Source: Holophagaceae bacterium (lineage in GTDB: Bacteria > Acidobacteriota > Holophagae > Holophagales > Holophagaceae). From it: 64,000 bases of DNA. The notes below the pieces were generated by a model. That model was not told the origin of the DNA, made no database searches, and saw only the letters and a program-made list of their open reading frames with translations. Location of the stretch: the NCBI GenBank assembly GCA_016722505.1, contig JADKJH010000001.1, forward strand, positions 1,488,001-1,552,000. The letters run 5' to 3'. Below, piece after piece: positions 25,737 to 33,998 of the stretch; position 1 is the first letter of the stretch; each line of letters opens with the position of its first letter. A program made the position numbers and the translations under genes.

Positions 25737-26359
25737 TGCGAATCGGACTCCTCGGTGGCGCCTTCAATCCTCCCCATTTCGGGCATCTGAAGCTTGCCGA
25801 GCTGGCGCTTGAGCAGCTTGAATTGGATGAACTGCGCTTTGTGCCCACGGCGATCTCGCCCCATAAACCCGCGGTAGAAGGCCCTGATGCCAGCGCACGC
25901 TTGGCTCTTCTGAAAGCCGCGCTGAAGGACTTTCCGGGCCCCGTGAAAATCGAGATGGCCGAGCTGGAGCGCGGCGGCACGAGCTATTGCGCGGAAACCT
26001 TGGAGACCTTGGCTGAGCGCGAACCCGAGGGCGAATGGATCCTCGTGCTCGGCAGCGATCAATTGCCTGGCCTTCCGAAGTGGCACCGTTTTACCCGGGT
26101 ATTGGAACTGGCCTCTGTCGCGGTGGCCCCCAGGCCAGGCTTCCCCAAGGTCCTGCCCGATGTCGTGAAAGACCGCGAAAGGCCGCGCTGGTCTGGCTCG
26201 CCGGGTGAAATGATCTGGCTGCCGGGCACCGAGCTGCCGTACGCATCGTCCGCTCTGCGCCGTGGACTGGGGCAGGTTTCTAGCCACACTTCGGCGTTCG
26301 ATGGGATTCAGCCTCAAGTAATGGCTGTCATCACAGCTGAAGACTATTATCGTAATTAG
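25736..26359 (+). CDS. nadD: nicotinate-nucleotide adenylyltransferase
   Basis: The 207-residue enzyme forms deamido-NAD from nicotinate mononucleotide and ATP. Motifs: GGAFNPPHFGHLKLAE (HxGH) at the N terminus, PTAISPHKP near 38, and YASSALRRGL near 176 corresponding to ISSTxIR. ATG 25736 overlaps the obgE stop; the longer frame is inside obgE. It continues into rsfS, a common order. Confidence 0.95.
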   Translation: MRIGLLGGAFNPPHFGHLKLAELALEQLELDELRFVPTAISPHKPAVEGPDASARLALLKAALKDFPGPVKIEMAELERGGTSYCAETLETLAEREPEGEWILVLGSDQLPGLPKWHRFTRVLELASVAVAPRPGFPKVLPDVVKDRERPRWSGSPGEMIWLPGTELPYASSALRRGLGQVSSHTSAFDGIQPQVMAVITAEDYYRN

Positions 26360-26375
26360 CGCACGGGAGCCTTGA

Positions 26376-26738
26376 ATGACATTGACGGATCGCCTTTTGA
26401 CTGTGGTGGAAGCTGCCCGGTCCAAAAAGGCTTTTGGTATTCGGCTCCTGGATGTGTCGGGCCTTGCTAGTTTCACGGATACCTTCGCGTTCATGAGCGG
26501 CGGCAGCGACCGGCAGAACCGCGCCATCGCCGATGAAGTGGAGGCGCAGCTCCGCACGAAGGGAACCCGGGTGATCTCGCGGGAAGGCGAACAAACAGGG
26601 ACGTGGATCCTGTTGGACTTCGGTGATTTCATCATTCACGTCATGGACGAGGAAACGCGCCGCCACTACAACTTGGAAGACCTTTGGAAAGAGGGCACAG
26701 AGTTGGCATTGCCCGCGGAATCCTCCTCCAACAATTAA
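26376..26738 (+). CDS. rsfS: ribosomal silencing factor RsfS
   Basis: The 120-residue protein matches RsfS/Iojap: DTFAFMSGGSDRQNRAIADEVE near residue 35 and WILLDFGDFIIHVMDEETRRHYNLEDLW near 80. It binds L14 and blocks subunit joining during starvation. It starts 16 bases after nadD, as expected for the obgE-nadD-rsfS group. The C-terminal Ser/Asn tail is probably disordered. Confidence 0.95.
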   Translation: MTLTDRLLTVVEAARSKKAFGIRLLDVSGLASFTDTFAFMSGGSDRQNRAIADEVEAQLRTKGTRVISREGEQTGTWILLDFGDFIIHVMDEETRRHYNLEDLWKEGTELALPAESSSNN

Positions 26739-26764
26739 TCCATCGAAATTCTCGGGAGAATCCC

Positions 26765-28021
26765 ATGTCCGACATCCATAGCCATAATCCCTTCGAGGCT
26801 ATGCAGGCCCGGCTGCGCGCAGCGGCGCAGATCTATGGTTTGGATGACACCCTGTTCCAGGTTTTCATGGCGCCCACCCGCTCCATGATCGTAAGCCTGC
26901 CGGTTTGCATGGACGATGGCCGCTGGGAGGTTTTCACCGGCTACCGCATCCAGCACAACATCGCCCGCGGCCCCGCCAAAGGAGGCATCCGCTACGACTT
27001 GAATGTGAACCTGGATGAAATGAAAGCGCTGGCCGCATGGATGACATGGAAATGCGCGGTGGTTGATGTGCCCTTTGGCGGTGGCAAGGGTGGCATCGTC
27101 TGTGACCCCAAAAGATTGAGCAAGGCGGAGCTAGAGCGCCTGACGCGGCGCTATATCGCTGAGATCATGGATGTCCTCGGACCGGATCGTGATGTGCCTG
27201 CGCCTGATATGGGCACGGATGCTCAGACCATGGCTTGGGTGCTGGACACCTATTCCATGCACGTCCGCCACACGGAAAACGCGGTGGTCACGGGCAAGCC
27301 TGTGGGGCTTGGCGGATCCTTGGGCCGCAATGAAGCTACTGGCCGCGGTGTGCTCATCGTGGCGAGGGAAGCCATGCAGCGCCTGGGCAAGCCTCTCGCA
27401 GGCGCCAGGGTGGCGGTGCAAGGGTTTGGGAATGTGGGATCTCAAGCTTCGCGGCTGTTGCATGAAGCTGGCGCGCGCATTGTCGCGGTGAGCGATGCCA
27501 GCGGTGCCATCAAGAATGACCGGGGTCTGGACATCCACGCGCTGGTCAAGCATGTGACGGAAACCAAATCAGTTGCCGGTTTCAAAGGTGGCGAAGCCAT
27601 GGATCCAGCAGAATTGCTGACCTTGGCTGTGGACATCCTGGTGCCGGCAGCCCTGGAAAACCAGATCACCGAAGTAAATGCTGCCCAGATCCGCGCCAAG
27701 GTTGTGGTCGAAGGCGCCAATGGCCCCACCGCGCCCGAAGCGGACCCAATCCTCCTTGAGAACGGCATTCTGGTGGTGCCGGATATCCTGGCGAATGTCG
27801 GCGGCGTGACCGTCTCCTATTTTGAATGGGTGCAGAACCGGCTGGGCTTCTACTGGCGCGAACGGGAAGTGAACGAGCGGCTGGTGGAGTACATGACCCA
27901 TGCTTTCCACTCGGTATTCGCCACTACAGACAAATACAAGACCAATCCCCGTCTGGGCGCCTACATCCTCGCGCTGGACCGGGTGAGCCAAGCCATGCAC
28001 TACCGTGGTTTCTACGCCTAA
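26765..28021 (+). CDS. Glu/Leu/Phe/Val dehydrogenase (glutamate dehydrogenase family)
   Basis: The 418-residue enzyme has the GDH substrate domain with GPAKGGIRY near residue 75, catalytic Lys region WKCAVVDVPFGGGKGG near 100 and PAPDMGTDAQTMAW near 150, then a Rossmann domain with VQGFGNVGSQAS near 220. It probably interconverts glutamate and 2-oxoglutarate with NAD(P). The start is ATG 26765 after GGGAGAATCCC; the longer frame overlaps rsfS. Coenzyme preference was not deduced. It converges on the orphan outer-membrane gene with nine bases between. Confidence 0.93.
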   Translation: MSDIHSHNPFEAMQARLRAAAQIYGLDDTLFQVFMAPTRSMIVSLPVCMDDGRWEVFTGYRIQHNIARGPAKGGIRYDLNVNLDEMKALAAWMTWKCAVVDVPFGGGKGGIVCDPKRLSKAELERLTRRYIAEIMDVLGPDRDVPAPDMGTDAQTMAWVLDTYSMHVRHTENAVVTGKPVGLGGSLGRNEATGRGVLIVAREAMQRLGKPLAGARVAVQGFGNVGSQASRLLHEAGARIVAVSDASGAIKNDRGLDIHALVKHVTETKSVAGFKGGEAMDPAELLTLAVDILVPAALENQITEVNAAQIRAKVVVEGANGPTAPEADPILLENGILVVPDILANVGGVTVSYFEWVQNRLGFYWREREVNERLVEYMTHAFHSVFATTDKYKTNPRLGAYILALDRVSQAMHYRGFYA

Positions 28022-28030
28022 AAGGTAGGC

Positions 28031-30547
28031 TTAAAACACCCGCAGCAGCGCGATGAAGCCATTCACGGTCCTTACGCCAGCGATGTCGCTTTTCAGGCCG
28101 ATCCCGATGTCCAGGCGTAGGGCGGTGAACCACCAGAAACCGGGGAGGTCGCCGGCGATGCCAAGACCTGTGAGGCCGTAGGTTTTCTGATCGTCCAGGC
28201 TGCGGGCTTCAGCATGGTCCAGGAAAACTGACAGGCGCAGACTAGGGCCCGCGGGCAGCACCGCGCCCACCCGCGCGTAGGCGATGCGATCGGCCGTGAT
28301 GGCGTTGCTGCGGATGCCGCTGACGATGCCATTAAGATTCAAAGCCTTAAAGCGATCGAACCCTTTCCCACCCACCACTCCGCCGCTTCCGTGCAACCAC
28401 AGGCCATTCGTGAGTTGATGGTCATAGCCGATATTTCCGCCCCAACGCGTGAAACGCCCTTCGTCTGGGACCGATCCTGGATTATCAGAAGTACCGTAGA
28501 TTCCTTCAGGGCGCTGCCCCTTTCCGTAGAAGCTCTGAATCTGAAAACCCCGGTAGAGCCAGCTCAGCTCGCCCCGTAGTTCTTTTGTGAGGCCTGAAGG
28601 CGGTAGCGCGAAACCCGGGGTCTTGGCTGCGTCATCCTTGGTCTCTGAGTAGTGGTCGTATTCGAATCGCGCCATGGCTTCGAAGCGGAAGCCCTTTCCC
28701 AGGTCATGGCCCAAATTCAGGTTGAGTGTGCCGAAGCGGCGGGCCACTTCATCTTTGCTGGAGAGTTTGCCGTTGATGACGGGGCGCTCACCCGCAGGAT
28801 AGAGCAGGACAGTCGAATCCAGGTTCAGGCCGAAGCCGCCTGGGAGGCGCGGTATCGCCACCGCTGCGGTGTTGAAGAGCAGAGCCGTGAGCGCATTGAC
28901 CTGGATACCCCGGTTAAACGCGTTGAAATCGTAATAGACCAGCCCCGCAAGCGGCAGCACCGGTGGATTCAGGCCGGGGTCCACCACGATGACGCCGGCG
29001 ATGGCACGGCCCGAGGTGCGGGGTTTTTCTTCCATCTTGCGGGTGCCGTCGGCCTGCCTTGTGAAATAACGGATGCCATCGGGGCTCTCCTTCAGCATGG
29101 TCTGATTGGAGTGGCGGGCGGATTCGCGAGCTGCCTCAAAATCGGGACCATTGACGTCCAAGCTCGTCAGAGCGAGCTTGCGCTGGACTTGGGCCACCCC
29201 GCCAGGGCTCACCCAGCGTTCGAAGGTTTGGGTTTTCAAGATGCGCCACACACCAGGCGCGGCATCGCCATAGCTCAAGATGCGCCGTTCGGATTTCACG
29301 GTGCCAGGCAGATTCGAACGCTCGCTTCTTTCCTCGATAACACGGCCGGTGTTTTCATCCACGACAAGCTCGCCGGTGAAAAGCGTCGCATCGTCATCCA
29401 CTGGATCGAAGTGGATGATGCGGCGGTTTGGGCCTCCTGGGCCACCGTCCCGGTAGCGGTACCTCTCCGTGAGACTCAGGGCAATGGGTGCGGCAAGACT
29501 GGTTCGGCTTTCAACGATGGGCAGCTGCACCTCGCCTTTCAGATTGGCCTTCACTCCGTTGAAACGGACCTGTTCTTGCAGTAATTCAGGGGTTTCCCCC
29601 AGATGCTCGAAATACTTGAACGTGAAGCCCAGGTCCACGCCCATGCCCTTCGAACCCTGCATATGCAGATCCACATCCAGCCGAGCTTGGAGATTGATTT
29701 GTGCAGTACGGCTGCGCAATTGCTCGGCCCGCATTTTTGCTAGCAGGGCGCCCACGTCATAAGCATCTTCCGCCGATACCGCCACTTCGGTGCGTTCCTT
29801 TGGCAATTCCGCCGAGCTCCATTCCCCATTGATGAAGCGCCAGCGCTTGGCTTCGCGGCCACCGCGCATGCGCATCATCAGGTCCCCGCTGCCGCCTTCC
29901 ACTTCGGTGAGCCCAGGCGGAACCAATGCCGCAAGGCGTGCGGTTGGGCCGTCCTTGGGCACGATGATGCGGCCACCGTCGCCCAGGATCGTGGAAGCCG
30001 AAGCACCTGGATCCTTTGGCAGCCAAAGAAACCATGGTCGCCCGGGGAAACTCTCCTGAGCTTTGGCGAGGATCGTCCGCCAGAGATCCGGATTGTTACC
30101 GAGATCCAGTGGCAGCAAGGAGCCACCATCCACGGCGCCCCAAGCTGTTTCATCCACCAGCGATGGGGCCTCCGGATCGAAGGCGATGAAAAGTTTCTTC
30201 CCGGAGTCCTGGGCGCGAAGCGCCTGGCTGGCAGCCAGCAATAGAGGCAAGCGCAGTTCTGATCTTGGCAGCAGGATGCGGATCGAAGTGGATGAGCGGA
30301 ATCTTTCTATGCGGGCTACCCAAGCCTTGTTCGCGGCTTCGGTTTGGACGGGATCTCGGCTATCCATGGGAACCAGAGCGCTCGCGTTCGCATCTCTCAA
30401 GTCCAGCAGCACTGGTTCTACCGCTCCCACTTGAATGGGCGTCTGGGCCCGAAGCAGGGGGGCCGAAGCCATTCCCATCAAAAAGAAACAATTAGAGCCG
30501 AAAAGGCTCTTCCGCCATGCACCACAGGGACTCCATTCGAGAGACAA
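28031..30547 (-). CDS. large outer-membrane protein of unknown function
   Basis: The protein (up to 838 residues) is not recognised. A signal-like segment (WRKSLFGSNCFFLMGMASAPLLRAQ) precedes an N-terminal domain of mixed alpha/beta character (about residues 40-260), then a middle segment resembling a periplasmic lipoprotein-like sheet (SLTERYRYRDGG ... FTGELVVDENTGRVIEE), and a C-terminal beta-barrel region (about 590-838) ending ALLRVF with the terminal aromatic. The start is uncertain: TTG 30547 lacks a good Shine-Dalgarno site, and ATG 30478 would give too short a signal peptide. The orientation relative to pilC is divergent. Confidence 0.6.
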   Translation of the reverse strand: MSLEWSPCGAWRKSLFGSNCFFLMGMASAPLLRAQTPIQVGAVEPVLLDLRDANASALVPMDSRDPVQTEAANKAWVARIERFRSSTSIRILLPRSELRLPLLLAASQALRAQDSGKKLFIAFDPEAPSLVDETAWGAVDGGSLLPLDLGNNPDLWRTILAKAQESFPGRPWFLWLPKDPGASASTILGDGGRIIVPKDGPTARLAALVPPGLTEVEGGSGDLMMRMRGGREAKRWRFINGEWSSAELPKERTEVAVSAEDAYDVGALLAKMRAEQLRSRTAQINLQARLDVDLHMQGSKGMGVDLGFTFKYFEHLGETPELLQEQVRFNGVKANLKGEVQLPIVESRTSLAAPIALSLTERYRYRDGGPGGPNRRIIHFDPVDDDATLFTGELVVDENTGRVIEERSERSNLPGTVKSERRILSYGDAAPGVWRILKTQTFERWVSPGGVAQVQRKLALTSLDVNGPDFEAARESARHSNQTMLKESPDGIRYFTRQADGTRKMEEKPRTSGRAIAGVIVVDPGLNPPVLPLAGLVYYDFNAFNRGIQVNALTALLFNTAAVAIPRLPGGFGLNLDSTVLLYPAGERPVINGKLSSKDEVARRFGTLNLNLGHDLGKGFRFEAMARFEYDHYSETKDDAAKTPGFALPPSGLTKELRGELSWLYRGFQIQSFYGKGQRPEGIYGTSDNPGSVPDEGRFTRWGGNIGYDHQLTNGLWLHGSGGVVGGKGFDRFKALNLNGIVSGIRSNAITADRIAYARVGAVLPAGPSLRLSVFLDHAEARSLDDQKTYGLTGLGIAGDLPGFWWFTALRLDIGIGLKSDIAGVRTVNGFIALLRVF

Positions 30548-30561
30548 CGCTAGACAACGCT
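30542..30561. repeat. 10-bp tandem duplication at the start of the orphan outer-membrane gene
   Basis: AGACAACGCT is repeated twice back to back across the proposed TTG start. It may alter spacing of the upstream promoter or start site. Confidence 0.6.
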
Positions 30562-30652
30562 ACTTTAATTCTGACCAAGTCCCGCATTGTTCGGAAGGGA
30601 AGGGCAAGCGGGTATTCTTAGAAGCACTCTTGTATTCAAGCGAGCGAGGCCC

Positions 30653-31840
30653 ATGCGTTTCACGGTGAAATTGACTACGCCCAACGGCGACATCCAGACC
30701 AGGGATTTCGAAGCTGCATCCGCCGATGAGGTGCGGTCCCGCGTGATATCGGAAGGCGGCTTTCCCATTGAAGTCGCCAAATCCTCCAGTTCTTTCAGAA
30801 GCACGAAGCAGCTCAAGGCCGAAACGCTGATCCTCTTCAACCAGGAACTCCTGGCTCTGCTGAAAGCAGGCATCCCGTTGCTGCAGTCCCTTGAATTGTT
30901 GAAGGGCCATGGCAAGGATCCCCTTCTGCGGAGCAGCCTGGAGCGAGTGGTAGAGCTGGTCAAGGAGGGCATGGCTTTTTCCGAAGCGCTGGAGCAGGCC
31001 GGCACTTTCCCAGCGGTATACCGCGCCAACGTGGTGGCGGGCGAGCGCAGCGGCACCTTGCCAGAAGTCATTTCCCGATGGCTCACCTTTCAGAAATTCG
31101 CGCAAACCAGCCGCCGCCGCATCACCGAGGCCCTGATCTATCCGACGTTCCTTGTGGTGGTGCTCTTCGGGTGCCTGCTGATTCTGTTCAATGTCGTGCT
31201 GCCTCGGTTCAACGAAATCTATTCGAGTGGCGGCATCGAAATGCCCACGGCCACCCGCATTCTGCTGGGAATCGGAACCTTCATGCGTTCCACGCTCTGG
31301 GTCCAGGGCATCCTGGTGGTAGTACTTGCCTTTGTCATCCGCTGGATGGTGAGCACCGAGGCCACTTTACGGACCAATGAGCGGATTCTGCTCTCCATCC
31401 CGCGCATGGGCACGCTTTATCGCATGTACCACTCATCCGTGTTTTCTCGCACTCTGGGTGTCTTGATCGCAGGCGGTATGCCCGTGCTGCAATCCATTGA
31501 GGTCATTCAAAAGACGACTGCATCGGAGCGCATGAAGCTGCGGCTCAACATCGTTGCCGAACAGGTGCGCGCTGGGTCCAGCCTTCATCTGGCGCTGGAC
31601 CAGGCCAAGCTATTGGATCCCCTTGCGGTGGAGATGTGCCGCGTGGGTGAAAGCGCTTCCGCCCTGCCGGAAATGCTTAGCCATGTGGCGGATTTTTTCG
31701 ATCAGGAAGTGGAGAAGGCAACCACCGCAGTGACTAGCCTAATCGGCCCCGTGCTCATCCTCTTCATGGGTGTTACTGTGTTGGGCCTGCTGCTGGCCGT
31801 CTACGTCCCGCTGTTCAATGCGGGCAATGCGGTGCGTTGA
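30653..31840 (+). CDS. type II secretion / type IV pilus inner-membrane protein (GspF/PilC)
   Basis: The 395-residue protein has the two repeated T2SF domains: LILFNQELLALLKAGIPLLQSLELL ... FPAVYRANVVAGERSGTLPEV and HSSVFSRTLGVLIAGGMPVLQSIEVI ... LAVEMCRVGESASALPEMLSHVA, each followed by long transmembrane helices (about 165-195, 220-245 and 365-390). It is the platform protein for pilus or pseudopilus assembly. No other pil or gsp gene is in the window, so whether this is pilC or gspF is unclear. ATG 30653 aligns with the family; the N-terminal Phe-Thr-Val-Lys start is typical. Confidence 0.9.
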   Translation: MRFTVKLTTPNGDIQTRDFEAASADEVRSRVISEGGFPIEVAKSSSSFRSTKQLKAETLILFNQELLALLKAGIPLLQSLELLKGHGKDPLLRSSLERVVELVKEGMAFSEALEQAGTFPAVYRANVVAGERSGTLPEVISRWLTFQKFAQTSRRRITEALIYPTFLVVVLFGCLLILFNVVLPRFNEIYSSGGIEMPTATRILLGIGTFMRSTLWVQGILVVVLAFVIRWMVSTEATLRTNERILLSIPRMGTLYRMYHSSVFSRTLGVLIAGGMPVLQSIEVIQKTTASERMKLRLNIVAEQVRAGSSLHLALDQAKLLDPLAVEMCRVGESASALPEMLSHVADFFDQEVEKATTAVTSLIGPVLILFMGVTVLGLLLAVYVPLFNAGNAVR

Positions 31841-31842
31841 AG

Positions 31843-31954
31843 AAGTCTCAAGTCCCAAGCCTCAAGGTTCAATTTGGAAGCGGCCTTTAGCCGCACTTAT
31901 TTATGGTGCGCCAGAGGCGCCGCAAAAAGACTTGGGACTTGGGACTTGAGACTT
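31843..31954. repeat. 112-bp element with perfect 17-bp inverted ends (heptamer type)
   Basis: AAGTCTCAAGTCCCAAG (31843-31859) and its exact reverse complement (31938-31954) bound a short segment; imperfect pairing extends about seven bases inward. It sits between convergent genes, so it may also act as a bidirectional terminator. No ORF inside. Confidence 0.8.
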
Positions 31955-31971
31955 GTGGCCCCCAGCCTTCA

Positions 31972-33144
31972 TCACCGATATTTCTTCCTCAGCCATTTAT
32001 TCGGATCTTCGGGCTTGGTCTGATAGCGGATTTCAAATCCTAGACGGGGGCCATCAAGGGTTTCGCCTACGGTGCCCACCGTATCGCCTTGGCGGACGGT
32101 TTGCCCTTTGGATACAGCGGTGCCCTGCAAATGCGTATAAAGAGTGAACCAGCCGCCGCCGTGATCCACGATCACGATGGGGCCATAACTCTGATAGGGC
32201 TCCGCCAGGATTACCTTGCCATCGGCGACGACCGAAACACGCGACCCGATGTAGGCCTCGATAAGTAGACCGCTCTGAAAGGTTTTGGTGTGGAAGCGGG
32301 GGTGCAAGTGCTCCCCGAAGCCTTGGGCCAGGCTGCCCTCCACAGGATCTGGAAGATCACCCCGCAGGCTAGTGAAGGAGACCGGAGCATCAAAAGACTC
32401 GGTTTTCGATTTCCCCAGCAGGTTGGCGAGCATGCGCTCGAGTTGGATGGATTCTTCCGCCAACTCGGCCTGTACCTGTTTCTGGGCCTTTTCATCCTGC
32501 TGGAGCGCGCCCAGGAAAGTCTGGAGTTTTTCTTCGTTCATTGCCAGGCCGCCTTGGAATTGCGCCGCCTCCTGCTGTTCGGAAGCGAGACGCGCAAGTA
32601 CGGTCTTCAGCTCATTTTCCCGCTGGGCGAGATCTCCTTGAAGCCGCTGGATCTGGTTGATGCGTTTGCGCTCTTGCATACGCCACCAGGCAAGGTAGCG
32701 GGTTTTCGCGAGATAAGATTCAAAGCCTGAAGGGTCGGGCAGAAAGGCCAGATCACCCAACTCCCCCTGGGCCTGGATCAAGCGGATCTGTTTGCGCAGA
32801 TCTTTTCGAAGCTTGTCAATTTCCCCACGGATCTTGACCTGTTCAGAGGTGATCTGCTGGGCTTCCAGTTGGGCCTGGTCCTGTTTCAGCCTTGCGCCAT
32901 CCAGCTGGGCCCGCACCCGGTCCCGTTGCAACGAGATCCCTTGCAACTCGACCATGACTCCCTTGCGGCGCTTTTTCAGCGATTCCATCTGCTGATCCAC
33001 TTGTGCCATGCGGGACTGCAATGCCGCCAGCCGCTGCTTAAGCTGCGCGGAATCCGTAGAGCTTGGTGGCTGTGTAGTCTGCGAATGACCCAGGATGCTT
33101 GGCGCACCCAGGATCAGCAGAAGGAACACCCACCGCAGGTTCAA
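31972..33144 (-). CDS. EnvC-like M23 peptidase-domain protein
   Basis: The 390-residue protein has a signal peptide (LNLRWVFLLLILGAPSILGHS), a long coiled coil (about residues 35-250, rich in Gln/Glu/Arg) and a C-terminal LytM/M23 fold (SLAQGFGEHLHPRFHTKTFQSGLLIEA ... IVIVDHGGGWFTLYTHLQG). In EnvC the LytM domain is catalytically dead and activates amidases. Here the HxxxD zinc motif is not evident (FHTKTFQSG) though HGGGWFTLYTHL is kept, so an activator role is likely. The start is TTG 33144 overlapping the upstream stop (TTGA). ATG codons downstream would remove the signal. Confidence 0.85.
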   Translation of the reverse strand: MNLRWVFLLLILGAPSILGHSQTTQPPSSTDSAQLKQRLAALQSRMAQVDQQMESLKKRRKGVMVELQGISLQRDRVRAQLDGARLKQDQAQLEAQQITSEQVKIRGEIDKLRKDLRKQIRLIQAQGELGDLAFLPDPSGFESYLAKTRYLAWWRMQERKRINQIQRLQGDLAQRENELKTVLARLASEQQEAAQFQGGLAMNEEKLQTFLGALQQDEKAQKQVQAELAEESIQLERMLANLLGKSKTESFDAPVSFTSLRGDLPDPVEGSLAQGFGEHLHPRFHTKTFQSGLLIEAYIGSRVSVVADGKVILAEPYQSYGPIVIVDHGGGWFTLYTHLQGTAVSKGQTVRQGDTVGTVGETLDGPRLGFEIRYQTKPEDPNKWLRKKYR

Positions 33145-33875
33145 GTCTTTTTGCCCTTCCGGGCAGGAATGGCGCAGAGCAGAGCGGCAAGGAGCAGGGG
33201 ACCGCCGATGGATAGCGGCAGCGCCGAAGGTGCGAAGGGATCGCTGGGGATCTGTCCTGAAGGCAGCATGCTGACGATTGCCCCAACGGCTTTCACGCCG
33301 CCAGCGCTGAAGCCCATCTGCTCGCCGAAATCCACCACATAGACAAGCTTCGACCCCACCTCTTTCATCAGTAGAGCCAGTAGCACCGCCAACCCCGGGT
33401 TGCTTTGAATGACGCGCATCAGGATGGCGGACCAGAGGAGCAGTTGCAGGCCCAGCAGCAGGCCAAGAAGATCGGCCTGGAGCAAAGCTGCTGGGAACGG
33501 TGTGCCAAGCAACTTCCAGGCTGCGGCCCAAAGGGGAATGAGGGCGACCTGGCTCAAGAAAAGGCCGTGGATGAAAGCCAGGCCCGTGGCGATGAAGAGG
33601 CCTTTGAACCGCTCCCCGAACGTCGAAGCGCCCAGCGCGCCTGCCAGGCCCATGAAACCGCCCATGAGGATGACGAAAGGCACGACCCAATAGATGAGCA
33701 CACCCAAGTTGGCAGTGGCGTAGGTATTGATCGTCTCATCGCCCTTGGGAATGGCACCCCCAAAGATTTGCAGGTTGGTGCCGTCGGAGCGGATGCCCGC
33801 CAGGACCAAGCCTGTGAGCAACAGGAACACACAGGCCCAGACGATGCGAAGACGGGAACTGCCAAATCGATCCAT
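33141..33875 (-). CDS. polytopic membrane protein of unknown function
   Basis: The 244-residue protein has about six hydrophobic segments (residues 10-27, 58-80, 92-112, 135-160, 163-185 and 210-235) separated by short loops. I recognise no conserved domain. It is translationally coupled to the EnvC-like gene, so a cell-envelope or division role is possible. ATG 33875 has GGAGT upstream. Confidence 0.6.
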   Translation of the reverse strand: MDRFGSSRLRIVWACVFLLLTGLVLAGIRSDGTNLQIFGGAIPKGDETINTYATANLGVLIYWVVPFVILMGGFMGLAGALGASTFGERFKGLFIATGLAFIHGLFLSQVALIPLWAAAWKLLGTPFPAALLQADLLGLLLGLQLLLWSAILMRVIQSNPGLAVLLALLMKEVGSKLVYVVDFGEQMGFSAGGVKAVGAIVSMLPSGQIPSDPFAPSALPLSIGGPLLLAALLCAIPARKGKKT

Positions 33876-33914
33876 GAAGACTCCTGAGATTGACTTAGTT
33901 TAGCTCGGCTCTAT

Positions 33915-33944
33915 TTGATAGCCCGGAAGTTGATAGCCCGGAAG
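33915..33944. repeat. exact 15-bp tandem duplication upstream of the dipeptidase gene
   Basis: TTGATAGCCCGGAAG occurs twice head to tail. It lies between the divergent membrane-protein and dipeptidase genes, so it may change promoter spacing. Confidence 0.7.
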
Positions 33945-33998
33945 GCTTGGTGAATTGAATGTGGCGGCCTATGGTAGAGGTTCCTAAAGGGAGTCCCT

